Of a stretch of 64,000 nucleotides of DNA, positions 1-8,687 are shown one piece after another. The stretch is from Betaproteobacteria bacterium (GTDB lineage: Bacteria; Pseudomonadota; Gammaproteobacteria; Burkholderiales; JACQAP01), in assembly GCA_016194905.1 (NCBI GenBank), contig JACQAP010000005.1:62001-126000 (forward strand), given 5' to 3'. The first letter of the stretch is position 1. Each line of letters starts with the position of its first letter. The translations under genes were made by a program, and so were the position numbers. The notes under the pieces were generated by a model. The model saw only the letters and a list, made by a program, of their open reading frames with translations. It made no database searches and was not told the DNA's origin.

Positions 1-44
1 TTCTTCGCAGCAATGAACACGTCGGCATCGAGCAGGTACGCCAT
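1..44 (-). CDS. DUF4411/PIN-domain protein, 5' end only
   Basis: The reverse strand starts with ATG at 44 and reads MAYLLDADVFIAAK before leaving the window. A hydrophobic strand followed by an early acidic residue (LLDADVF) is the usual start of a PIN-like fold; the first Asp would be a metal ligand of the nuclease site. The ATG shares one base with the TGA of the ImmA/IrrE-type gene (TGATG), so the two are translationally coupled. ImmA-like peptidase plus DUF4411 pairs are common companions of type I restriction loci, which fits the neighbours here. Only 14 residues are visible, so the family call rests on context as much as on sequence. Confidence 0.6.
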   Translation of the reverse strand, partial: MAYLLDADVFIAAK

Positions 45-1186
45 CAGGCGACTCCCAGGCTATGGCCAAGCTCGCGGAAAGTCGCGAGCTTCGAGAAGCC
101 AAGGAGGCGAAATGCATCGATATATCTAGTCTGACCTTCCAGCGTGCTGACCACCAAGGCCCGGGCGAAGCGCTTGCTCGTCCTGGCGCCGATGGTCAGG
201 TAGAAATCGCCGCCGCTTCCCTTCGGGAGTGCGCGCAGGCGGGCAAGCTCTTCCTCGTAAGCTCGCCAGTACGCCTCACCTTTCAGACCGCCGGCGTCGT
301 GGATTCTGCGCAAGATAACCAGTGTGCTCACCTTGAACCGTCGCGCCAGTCGGTCCAATTCGGCGCGCAGTTCGGCGCGGCGGTCGTACTGGGCGCGGAG
401 AACCTCCAGCGGCACGAGCAGCTCGGCGGCAACCTGGTTGCACCAGCGCTCAACCTCGTGTTCGGGCACCGATGCGGCCTGCGCATCGGAGAGGGCGGAC
501 TGGCCGAGCCATATGTGCACCAGCTCGTGGGCCAACGTGAACATCTGCGCCGCCTTGCTGTCCGCGCCGTTGATAAAGACGAGCGGGGCGAGGTCATCAG
601 CCAGTGCGAACCCGCGAAACTCCTGGGGATCAAGCTTGCGCCTATTGTTGCTGCCCACCACTCCACTCACCATGACGAGCACACCCAGCGCGTCCGCTTG
701 CCCGATGAACCGGCGCAGCGCGTCGGTCCAAGTCGGCATCTGGCGCCGCTCGTCGATGTCAAACGCGAGCGCGTGACGGATCAGCGCCGCTGTTCGGACC
801 ACGTCGTCCGCCACCCGCACGGAGCCGACGAACGCCAATGGCACCTCTCCCATGGACCGGGCAAAGTCCCGGTACCACTCCTGGCGCTGCTGGCAGATGT
901 ACAGCGTATCGAGCAGGTCGGGGCTCGGGTGATCGATGCGCTCGTTGGCGACGGTGCGGAAATCCGGAATCGGCACACGCTCGACCGGGGGTTCTGGAAG
1001 GAAGAGGTATCCAATCGGCGTATGCGTGGCCTTGGCGAAGCCTTCGAGCTGCTTCAGCGTCGGCTGCTTCTCGCGACGCACCCAAGTCGGAAGCTGCGGA
1101 ATGCGGTAGGCCAGGTCGCCCGGGTCCATGCCAGCTCGCTCCCAGGCCCAGCGCAACATTTTAGGTTGGATGGCGACGCGCGTCAT
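44..1186 (-). CDS. XRE-type HTH / ImmA-IrrE family metallopeptidase
   Basis: A 380-residue protein with an N-terminal helix-turn-helix-like segment (about residues 8-60, including a WVRREKQPT stretch) and a zinc-peptidase domain with the HELVH motif at about residues 220-224. This is the COG2856 arrangement. Family members cleave or sense regulators in mobile elements and toxin-antitoxin-like modules; the substrate here is unknown. Its ATG overlaps the stop of hsdS (ATGA) and its own stop overlaps the start of the PIN-domain gene, so M, S, peptidase and PIN genes form one transcript. It may control or protect expression of the restriction locus or form a toxin-antitoxin pair with the PIN protein; that part is inference. 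Confidence 0.9.
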   Translation of the reverse strand: MTRVAIQPKMLRWAWERAGMDPGDLAYRIPQLPTWVRREKQPTLKQLEGFAKATHTPIGYLFLPEPPVERVPIPDFRTVANERIDHPSPDLLDTLYICQQRQEWYRDFARSMGEVPLAFVGSVRVADDVVRTAALIRHALAFDIDERRQMPTWTDALRRFIGQADALGVLVMVSGVVGSNNRRKLDPQEFRGFALADDLAPLVFINGADSKAAQMFTLAHELVHIWLGQSALSDAQAASVPEHEVERWCNQVAAELLVPLEVLRAQYDRRAELRAELDRLARRFKVSTLVILRRIHDAGGLKGEAYWRAYEEELARLRALPKGSGGDFYLTIGARTSKRFARALVVSTLEGQTRYIDAFRLLGFSKLATFRELGHSLGVA

Positions 1187-2391
1187 GCCGCGAATTCTCC
1201 CACGTCGAGCTTGCCCGTCACAGCAGCCGCAATGAGGGCGGCCCGGCGCTCTTTCAGCAGAGCGATGGTGCGTTCTGTCGCAGAGCGCAGTCCGTCCAGC
1301 TTTGTGAGTTCTCTAGCCACGCTGGAGACGATCTCTCGCTGTTCCACCAACGGAGGCACCGGAAGAAAGACTTCAAAGAAGCCCTCGGGATAGAGCCTGA
1401 GCCGCGACGACCAGACACCTTTTGAGTATCGGGTGACTTCCTGAGCGAAGACAGGCAAGCGAACCATCAGGTCCACGTAGGCCGGTTCAAGTCGCGTCCC
1501 GGGCTGGTACACGTTGTACGCTGGGCTGACGATGCCGTTTACGGGCGACACGCCCATCGCACCCATCCATGCCCACAGCGTGTTGATGACGAGGTCCCCC
1601 GAGAAGCAGATCTTGTATCCTTCAGTTGTCTCCGCCTCGAACATGTTGACGTCTTTCTCAGAGCGGAGAGTGACCCCTGTGAGATGCGACACCGTAAGGA
1701 GCTCTTCCTCGCCCGTTTCGGACCGCTGATCGCGTTCTTTGAACAGCCATCTCGAACGCTCTATCTCCCAATGCGCCGGAATCTCGCCGAGCCAGGGGAC
1801 GCCGGAGTCGCGGAGGGGGGCACGGGGGTCGGGGCCGCGGGTGACGGCGCGAGTGATGAGCGCCCGGCGCTTCTCGGCCAACAGCACGAGCACCCGCTCC
1901 TTCGCCGCCACCAGCGCATCCAACCGCGCCGTCTCGCGGTCGAGGTAGTCGGCGATGGCACGCTGCTCCCGATACGGCGGCACGGGAAGTTCGAGGTTAG
2001 CAATTACGTCGACCGCAAGGCCCGGCTGGGCGGCCGATTGCGAGTACTGATTCAAGTTCATTGACCGCAGCACTTCGCCGAGCCAAGTCACATCGGCGTC
2101 TGCTTTTATCGTAGCCACAACCGCATGTTCAGATGCCCAGAAGCATCCTGTCGCATAGTTGATATTCCCGCACAACGCTCCCTGACGGCCAATGAGAACG
2201 TGGCGACCGCAGTGGGTATATGCGGTCGTGTAACCCCGGAGTCCGTTGCCACCGAAGACCGCGTACTCGCCTGTTTCAGCGATGTCATCGGTGGTAATGG
2301 CTTCGCCACTCCGCAAGGAAGCGACGTACTTCAATTTCTTGCGCTCCCAATGGCGCGGTAGCGCGTCGAGCCAGTCCGATGACTGGCTCAC
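1183..2391 (-). CDS. hsdS: type I restriction-modification specificity subunit S
   Basis: A 402-residue specificity subunit with two target-recognition domains, each followed by a conserved coiled-coil segment: PPYREQRAIADYLDRE near the middle and PPLVEQREIVSSVARE near the end. S binds two M subunits and sets the DNA target. I place the start at GTG 2391, because it overlaps the hsdM stop (GTGA) and the conserved protein begins at SQSSDWLDALPRHWE; the longer open frame to 2781 has only out-of-frame hsdM sequence upstream. The second conserved region ends in AAVTGKLDV, typical of intact S proteins. The protein looks full length, but it depends on an M subunit that is frameshifted here. Confidence 0.93.
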   Translation of the reverse strand: MSQSSDWLDALPRHWERKKLKYVASLRSGEAITTDDIAETGEYAVFGGNGLRGYTTAYTHCGRHVLIGRQGALCGNINYATGCFWASEHAVVATIKADADVTWLGEVLRSMNLNQYSQSAAQPGLAVDVIANLELPVPPYREQRAIADYLDRETARLDALVAAKERVLVLLAEKRRALITRAVTRGPDPRAPLRDSGVPWLGEIPAHWEIERSRWLFKERDQRSETGEEELLTVSHLTGVTLRSEKDVNMFEAETTEGYKICFSGDLVINTLWAWMGAMGVSPVNGIVSPAYNVYQPGTRLEPAYVDLMVRLPVFAQEVTRYSKGVWSSRLRLYPEGFFEVFLPVPPLVEQREIVSSVARELTKLDGLRSATERTIALLKERRAALIAAAVTGKLDVGEFAA

Positions 2392-4375
2392 TCCGTCACC
2401 TCCCGCAGCAACCGCATGATGTCCTCCTCCGCCTTCTTCAGCTCCGCATCGATCTCCTCCAGCGGTCTCGGCGGCGTGTACTTGTAGAAGTGGCGGTTGA
2501 AGTTGATCTCGTAGCCCACCTTGTCCTTGCTGCGGTCCATCCAGGCGTCGGGCACATGCGGGCGCACCTCGCGCTCGAAGTAGGCGTCGATGTCGTCCTT
2601 GAGCGGCACGTTCTCGAAATCGCGCAGGTCGGCGTCCGGCTCGTACCCGTCGTCGCGCCCGCCCCTGGCGACCAGCTCGGCGTCTGGGTCCTTCTGTGTG
2701 AAGACGCCGCGGAAGAGCTTCTGCTCGGTTGCCTTCCAGCGCGACTTGCGCTCGTGCAGCAGGTCCTCGATGCGGCTCCACACCGCATTCCAGTCGCGCT
2801 GCGGCTCGCGGCCCAGCGCCTTGTCGATCGCCTGCACGTCATCGAGCAGGTGCGGGCAGGCGTCGAGGAAGCGGGCCTTGTCGTCAACGGTCATCTGGTA
2901 GCACAGGCGCAGGGGCCGCTCGACGGTCACGCGGGTGTAGCCGAAGTCGGTGTTGTCGAAGGTCCTGGAGGTCTCGCCGTCGGTCTGCCGGCCGTAGAGT
3001 TTCACGATCTCCGCAATCTGGCTCCCGGTGATGTGCCGGCGCTTGTCGCCGAGGCTGCGCTTGTTGTCTTCGCTGCCGCCTGCCGTCCACACGTCGCGCG
3101 CATCGAGGAGCTGGATCTTGCCCTTGCGCCGCTTCTCCTTGCGGTTGGCGACGATCCAGACGTAGGTGCCGATGCCGGTGTTGTAGAACATCTGCTCCGG
3201 CAGGGCGATGATGGCCTCTAGCCAGTCGTTCTCGATGATCCACTTGCGGATGTCGCTTTCGCCCGAGCCCGCGCCACCGGTGAAAAGCGGCGAGCCGCTG
3301 AAGACGATGGCGAGCCGTGCTTGTGTTCCGCCGGGCGCACGGGCTCGAACTTGTCGACCATGTGCTGCAGGAAGAGCAGCGCGCCGTCGTTCACGCGCGG
3401 CAGCCCTGCGCCGAAGCGGCCATCGAAGCCGCTCTTGTCGTGTTCCCGCTGAATCTCCTTTTGCTGCTTCTTCCAGTCCACGCCGAAAGGTGGATTGGTG
3501 AGGAAGTAGTCGAAGGTCTCGCCCGCGAACTGGTCCTCGATGAAGCTGTCGCCGTAGCGAACATTATTGCCGCCGCCGTTGTGGTCAACCTGCTTCATCA
3601 GCATGTCGGAAGCCGCGGTGGCGAAAGCACGCTTGTTATAGTCCTGTCCGTAGACGTAGAGTTTCGCCGCGCCGTGGTGCTCGCGCAGGTAGTTCTGCGC
3701 CTCCGCCAGCATGCCGCCAGTGCCGCAGGCCGGGTCGAGGAGCTTGCGCACGGTGCCGGGCGTGGCGAGTAGCTTGTCGTCATTGATGAACAAGATGTTC
3801 ACCATCAGCCGGATGACCTCGCGCGGCGTGAAGTGGTCGCCTGCGGTCTCGTTGGCCAGTTCATTGAAACGCCGGATGAGGTTCTCGAAGATAAGCCCCA
3901 TCTGCTCGTTCGGCACCGCCTTCGGGTGCAAGTCCACGTCGCAGAACTTGGAGACGACGAGATAGAGGATGTTCGCCTCGCGCATCCGCTCGATCTCGTT
4001 CTCGAACTCGAAGAAGTCGAAGATGTCTCGCACGTTCTTCGAGAAGCCTTTGATGTAACTGACAAGGTGCTTCTCGATGTTGTCGGGGTCGCCCTTCAGC
4101 TTCTCGAAGTCGAGGGGGGAGTGGTTATGGAAGCGTTGCCCGGCGGCCTTGTTCAGCCGCTGGTCCAAGGCCTCGCCTTCGACCTTGCCACCTTTGAGCT
4201 TCGCGTGTTCCACCATGACCTTGGCTTTCGATGAGGCGAGCACGCAGTCGAACCGGCGCAGCACTGTCATCGGCAGCATGACGCGCTCGTACTGCGGAGG
4301 CCGATAGGGGCCACGCAGGAGGTCGGCAATCTGCCAGATTAGATTGGAAAAATAATTGTGGTCGGGCGTCGTCAT
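2388..4375 (-). pseudogene. hsdM: type I restriction-modification DNA methylase subunit M, frameshifted
   Basis: The N-terminal half (4375 down to about 3320) carries the HsdM N-domain and the N6-adenine methylase motifs DPACGTGGM (AdoMet binding) and NPPFGVDW (catalytic NPPF). Just after MVDKFEPVRP the frame changes; the continuation (LAIVFSGSPLFTGG..., IIALPEQMFYNTGIGTYVW) is in another frame down to 2388. The break lies in 3310-3330. Family sequences expect HGSRLAIVF at that point, which would be restored by adding back 7 bases, one copy of a GGCTCGC direct repeat. With 7 bases added, the length becomes a whole number of codons (about 664 residues, normal for the family). It could be a real deletion, phase variation or an assembly error. 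Confidence 0.88.
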
Positions 4376-4613
4376 AGTTAGATGTTCTTATTCGATCCCA
4401 GATCCTTACGTCCCGTTGGTGCCTCACTAACCTGCTAGCTTGACGGATTCTACCCACCCGACATCAGGGTGACTACCGCCCAAATAGGAATGAAGGGTGA
4501 AGACGTGAAGTGTGAAGGGTAATTGCGGTGCCGGCCTGACAGCGGTCTTCAGCACATTTTTCAGCATTTCAGACCGCCAGGCGCAAGGCTTCTTCTTGCG
4601 TCAGACGCGCCGT
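4376..4613. other. intergenic region, no gene recognised
   Basis: This 238-bp gap separates hsdM from the orphan VapB. It should contain the hsdM promoter. A low-complexity stretch at about 4489-4526 repeats words like GAAGGGTGAA. I see no remnant of a VapC toxin here. Confidence 0.5.
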
Positions 4614-4823
4614 TCAGCGGCTTTCGCCAGAGCGCGCCTGCTTGTAGTCGTAGCCCTTGCGAACGCCGCCGGATTCCTGAAGATCGAGGAGTTTTTTCTG
4701 TTTTCCGCTGTGGACGTAACGCCGCAGCGCAAGGTCAACGACCTCGCGCCTGGTCTTGACGTTGGCGAGCTTCATGGCTTCCCTGACGAGTTTTTCGTCG
4801 AGCACGATTCTTGTTCTCACCAT
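4614..4823 (-). CDS. VapB-like ribbon-helix-helix antitoxin, orphan
   Basis: A 69-residue protein starting MVRTRIVLDEKLVREAM, with the ribbon-helix-helix pattern of VapB antitoxins: one strand, then two helices including KTRREVVDLALRRYV. The ATG at 4823 has a GGAGG ribosome site 5-10 bases upstream; a longer frame begins at 4856 but adds an atypical leader. VapB normally binds its own promoter and neutralises a PIN-domain VapC encoded just downstream. Here the downstream 238 bp hold no toxin, so the antitoxin is solitary. It may be a leftover of a lost module or a trans-acting repressor. Confidence 0.8.
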   Translation of the reverse strand: MVRTRIVLDEKLVREAMKLANVKTRREVVDLALRRYVHSGKQKKLLDLQESGGVRKGYDYKQARSGESR

Positions 4824-5110
4824 GCACCTCCGGATGTGTACGAAAATCGTATACAAGTCCGCCGATAGTATAGCCGCCGTGACGGGGGCACCGGTCTAAA
4901 AGGGTACGCTTTCGCGTCAGTCACGGCCTTTCCCAGCAACCCAGCACGTATGGACAAATCCGGTCTGCAGCGAAGTCGGGCAGTACGCAGCACGGCTTTT
5001 CACCCGTCACGCCTTTGTCGCTTTCCCTCTGCGTCCTGAAAGGGTACTCCACGCTTCGCAAGGGTATCCGCGTCCTCAGCGGTGAGCGCTTTTGTTCTTC
5101 CCGTCAGGGC
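4824..5110. other. intergenic region with low-complexity sequence
   Basis: No coding pattern is recognisable. It contains the vapB ribosome site and repeated short words (AAGGGTAC at about 4900 and 5040, TTTCACCCGTCACGCC at about 4998). The latter partly mirrors the GAAGGGTGAA words on the far side of vapB, so vapB may sit between arms of a degraded inverted repeat. Confidence 0.35.
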
Positions 5111-5134
5111 AAAAAAAACGCCCGCAAGCGGGCG
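5111..5134 (-). terminator. Rho-independent terminator of the ABC/amidohydrolase operon
   Basis: On the minus strand, a perfect 7-bp stem CGCCCGC/GCGGGCG with a 2-base loop is followed by eight T residues (5111-5118). It lies about 50 bases after the amidohydrolase stop codon and is a textbook intrinsic terminator for the long operon. Confidence 0.93.
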
Positions 5135-5181
5135 CCCACCCTCCCAAAGAAGGTTTATTGTTTTTTCTTTTTGTTTGTCTC

Positions 5182-6456
5182 TTACGCGATCTGCCGCTGC
5201 GACTGCGAGGCGAACTGCGGTTCCTTGTGAAACTGGCCGTCTTTCATGATCATCAGCAGTTTGTTTGCGTCCTGAAGCAACTTCACATTGGCGACCGGGT
5301 TGCCATCCACCAGGATCATGTCGGCAAGGAAACCCGGCCGGACTTGGCCCATTTCGTTGCCCGCTTTCATGATTTCGCCGCCCAGCTTGGTGGCCGACAG
5401 GATGGCATCCATCGGCGAGAAGCCCAGTAGATTAACGAAGTGCTCGATGTCGCGGGCATTGGTGCCGATCGGATTCCATGCGAAACCGTAGTCGCCGCCG
5501 GGCAGAACGCGCACGCCGCGCTTCTTGAGTTCCTTCATGTTCTTGATGCCGGTATCGAGCTCGATGCGCATGCCCATGCTCTCCGCGACTTGCGTGGTGA
5601 TACCCCACTTCGCGGCCTCGTTCAGCGTGGTGTAGTTGATGCCCAGCGTCGGCGCGACGAAGCACCAGTCTTTGGCTTTCTCCAGGGCGGCGGTCGCTTC
5701 GTCGTCCACCAGCGTCGCGTGATAGATCACCGCGACACCGTGCTTCAGGCACAGCTTCACCGATTCGGCGCTGCGCGCGTGAGCAGCGATGCGCTTGCCG
5801 TGCGCATGGCCGACGTCGCAAACCGCCGCGATCTCGGCTTCGTTCATCACGGTATGGTGAGCGCGCGCATGGGGAATGAATTCGTCGCCGGACGGGTTGA
5901 TTTTCAGGGTGTCCACGCCTTCGCGCACCATCAAACGCGCCATCTTGCGGAATTCCTCGGCGCCGTCGCAAATGACCGCGAAGGTTTCACGGTGCATGTG
6001 CAGTAGCCGCACATCGCCCAGTCCCGCCGTCACCGTCATCTCCGGGCTCGCCGCCAGGGTGCGCGGGCCGGGAAAGTCGCCGGCATTGATCGCGTTGCGC
6101 AGTACCACGTCGAGCCGCGGCTTGGCGGACGCCGCGCTGTTACAGGCGGTAAATCCCTGGTCGAGCATTTTCTTTGCGTTCTTCACCGTGCGCAGCATGT
6201 GCTCCTCGGGCGGAACGAAACCGAGTCCCTCAAGATCGGGCGTATCCAGAAAAGTGATGTGGGAATGCGATTCGATCAGACCCGGCATCAGCGTCGCCCC
6301 GCCGCCATCCACCGCCCGCGCACCCTCGGCCGGAATCGTCGAGCCTTGTGGCGCGACGGCCTTGATGCGGTTGCCCTCTACCAGCACCTGGCCCGCGTAC
6401 GGCGGCGCGCCAGTGCAGTCCAGCACATTGACGTTCTTGAACAGAATCTTAGCCAT
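5182..6456 (-). CDS. amidohydrolase superfamily metal-dependent hydrolase
   Basis: A 424-residue protein of the imidazolonepropionase/prolidase-like branch. The HSH metal motif is at residues 64-66 after the usual LMPGLIESH strand. A later His pair lies in AAHARSAE and VIYHATLV, a GGDYGFAW segment near the end may hold the final Asp, and the C-terminus is PGFLADMILVDGNP. These enzymes hydrolyse cyclic amides, lactams or dipeptide-like substrates in the cytoplasm. The start overlaps the preceding ATPase gene by 8 bases, and the gene ends the operon before a strong terminator, so it probably acts on the imported compound. The exact substrate cannot be read from sequence. Confidence 0.87.
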   Translation of the reverse strand: MAKILFKNVNVLDCTGAPPYAGQVLVEGNRIKAVAPQGSTIPAEGARAVDGGGATLMPGLIESHSHITFLDTPDLEGLGFVPPEEHMLRTVKNAKKMLDQGFTACNSAASAKPRLDVVLRNAINAGDFPGPRTLAASPEMTVTAGLGDVRLLHMHRETFAVICDGAEEFRKMARLMVREGVDTLKINPSGDEFIPHARAHHTVMNEAEIAAVCDVGHAHGKRIAAHARSAESVKLCLKHGVAVIYHATLVDDEATAALEKAKDWCFVAPTLGINYTTLNEAAKWGITTQVAESMGMRIELDTGIKNMKELKKRGVRVLPGGDYGFAWNPIGTNARDIEHFVNLLGFSPMDAILSATKLGGEIMKAGNEMGQVRPGFLADMILVDGNPVANVKLLQDANKLLMIMKDGQFHKEPQFASQSQRQIA

Positions 6457-7549
6457 TTCTCTTCTCCTCGCCGTAGTACAGGTTGTTTCCGCTGCCGGTG
6501 TCGAAAAAATGCAGCTTTTCCTGTTTGAATGAAAACCTCACGGTCGTATCGATGCCCAGTTCCAGCCGCGCCGGAACGGTGGCCTTGAGCAGGCATTCGT
6601 CCATCCGCAGGGTCACCACTTTCTCCACTCCCTGATTCTCCACCCCATGTACCCGCGCTTCAACTGTTTCGTTCGGACCGACGATGATGTCTTCCGAACG
6701 CACGCCCAGCGTCGCCGGCCCGGACAGCGTCGCCGCCCGGCCGCCAGCCCCCTGGTCCACCGGCACTTCCAGCTTGCCGGGCACCACCACCGCGCGGCCG
6801 TCTGTCACGTTGGCCTGCATCAGATTCATCGCCGGGGAGCCGACGAAAGTGGCGACGAAAGTGTCGTGCGGCTGATTGTAGATCTGCTGCGGGGTGCCGG
6901 CCTGGATGATGCGGCCCTGGTTGAGCACGCCCACCTTGTCGCCCATGGACATCGCTTCCACCTGGTCGTGGGTTACATAGAGGAAGGTGGCGCCGAGCTT
7001 CATCTGCAAGTCCTTCAGTTCGGCGCGCAGGAGCTCGCGCAACTTGGCATCCAGGTTGGACAACGGTTCGTCCATCAGGAACACCTTCGGTTCGCGCACG
7101 ATCGCGCGGCCGATCGACACCCGCTGCATTTCGCCGCCCGACAGGCGGTCGGTCTTGCGTTCGAGCAGATGCTCGATGCGCAGCGTCTTGGACGCCTTGG
7201 CCACGCGCTGGTCGATGTCAGGCTGCGACAGGCGCCGCACTTTCGATTTCAGAGGGAACTCCAGGTTCTGGCGCACGGTGTAGTGCGGATACAGCGAGTA
7301 GTACTGGAACACGAGCGCCACGTCGCGCTCGGCCGCGCTCCAGCTCATCACGTCGTGACCGTCGATCGCGATGCTGCCGCCGTTGGGATTGTCCAGCCCT
7401 GCAATGAGCCGCAGCGTCGTCGTCTTGCCCGCGCCGGTCGGCCCGAGCAGCACGAAGAACTCGCCGCTGGCGATGTCCAGGTCGAGGCCGCTCAGCGCCG
7501 TGTGGCTGCCGAATTTCTTGCTGATGTTGTCGAGTCTGACGTGGGCCAT
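6449..7549 (-). CDS. ABC transporter ATP-binding protein, MalK/UgpC type (second copy)
   Basis: A 366-residue ATPase with Walker A GPTGAGKTT, ABC signature LSGGEMQRVSIGRA, Walker B VFLMDEPLSNLDAKL, H-loop YVTHDQVEAM and a C-terminal TOBE-like regulatory domain. It would energise import by the two permeases upstream in the operon. The Walker A has T where most paralogues have S (GPSGCGKTT), and the Q-loop reads FQYYSLYPH. It sits directly after the first ATPase gene (5-base gap) and overlaps the amidohydrolase. Because the first ATPase has an amber codon, this one may be the only working copy; paired ATPases in such operons may also act as heterodimers. Confidence 0.93.
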   Translation of the reverse strand: MAHVRLDNISKKFGSHTALSGLDLDIASGEFFVLLGPTGAGKTTTLRLIAGLDNPNGGSIAIDGHDVMSWSAAERDVALVFQYYSLYPHYTVRQNLEFPLKSKVRRLSQPDIDQRVAKASKTLRIEHLLERKTDRLSGGEMQRVSIGRAIVREPKVFLMDEPLSNLDAKLRELLRAELKDLQMKLGATFLYVTHDQVEAMSMGDKVGVLNQGRIIQAGTPQQIYNQPHDTFVATFVGSPAMNLMQANVTDGRAVVVPGKLEVPVDQGAGGRAATLSGPATLGVRSEDIIVGPNETVEARVHGVENQGVEKVVTLRMDECLLKATVPARLELGIDTTVRFSFKQEKLHFFDTGSGNNLYYGEEKRNG

Positions 7550-7554
7550 GTCTG

Positions 7555-8664
7555 CTATAGGCGGATATGCAGCGATTCCCCGGTGCGGGTACTGAAGAAA
7601 TGGGTCTGGGTTTCATCCAGTTTCGCCCAGACGACGTCGCCGGCCCTCGCCACGTAACCGGATGGCGTCCGCGCGCGCAGCATCTGCCTGCCGACCTTGA
7701 GGTCGACGATGTCGAAGGGACCGAGCGGCTCGATGATGTGCGCTTCCACCGGGATGTAGCCGGCGGTCTGGCTGCGCGCCACCAGCACGCCTTCCGGACG
7801 CACGCCGATGGCGAGTTCGTCCTCCGCATGCTTCTTTTCCACGACCAGGCGATGGAGCTTCTGCGGAAAGTCCAGGATGGCGTCGTTGTCGCCCAGTATC
7901 ACCCTGGTGCTGCCGTCTCCCGGCCGCGCCGCGCCGTTGACGACGTTCATGATCGGACTGCCGATGAACTGGGCGACGAACAGGTTCTCCGGGTGCTGGT
8001 ACACCTCGGTTGGCGTGCCCACCTACTGCAGCACGCCGTCGTTCATGATCGCGATCCGGTCGGCCATGGACATGGCTTCCACCTGGTCGTGCGTCACATA
8101 GACGGTGGTCGCCCCGTTCTCGATGTGCAGACGCTTGAGCTCGCTGCGCATTTCCTCGCGCAGCTTGGCATCGAGTGCGCCGATCGGTTCATCCATCAGC
8201 AGCGCCTTGGGCCGCCGCACCAGCGCGCGGCCGATGGCCACCCGCTGCAGGTCGCCGCCCGACAGCGCGCCGGGCCGCTTGCCGAGCAGGTGCTCGATCC
8301 TGAGCGCCTTGGCCACTTCGCGCACGCGGCTGTCCAGCGTTTCTTTCGATTCGCTCATCGCCCGCAGCGGAAAAGCGATGTTTTCATAGGCGCTCAGATG
8401 GGGATAGAGCGCATACAACTGGAACACGAATGCAATGTCCCGGTCGGCCGCGTGCAGCGCCTGCACCGGCTTGCCGTCGATCAGGATGTCGCCTGTATCG
8501 ATCTCCTCCAGGCCCGCGACGGCACGCAAGGTGGTGGTCTTGCCGCAACCGGACGGACCCAGCAGGACCACGAATTCGCGGTCCCTGATCTCCAGGTTGA
8601 GCTTCCTGATGATGTAGTTGTCGCCGAAATATTTCTCGACGTCTCTCAATACGATATCGGCCAT
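7555..8664 (-). pseudogene. ABC transporter ATP-binding protein, MalK/UgpC type, with in-frame amber stop
   Basis: The start at 8664 (MADIVLRDVEKYFG) leads into a normal ATPase: Walker A GPSGCGKTT, signature LSGGDLQRVAIGRAL, Walker B ALLMDEPIGALDAKL, H-loop YVTHDQVEAM. At 8025-8023 the frame meets TAG right after MNDGVLQ, and then continues in the same frame as VGTPTEVYQHPENLFVAQFIGSP with a full TOBE region. Family members have a second Gln at this position (VLQQVGTP), so a single C-to-T change (CAG to TAG) explains the stop. The truncated product would keep the nucleotide-binding domain but lose its regulatory domain. It could be a real nonsense mutation, a sequencing error, or partly suppressed. 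Confidence 0.9.
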
Positions 8665-8687
8665 CTGGAAACGGTGATTGGTGATGG

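Noticed and set aside
62-1393. 443-codon open frame on the plus strand
   Set aside because: It is antisense to the ImmA/IrrE-type gene and hsdS, with no family signature; high GC keeps the opposite frame open.
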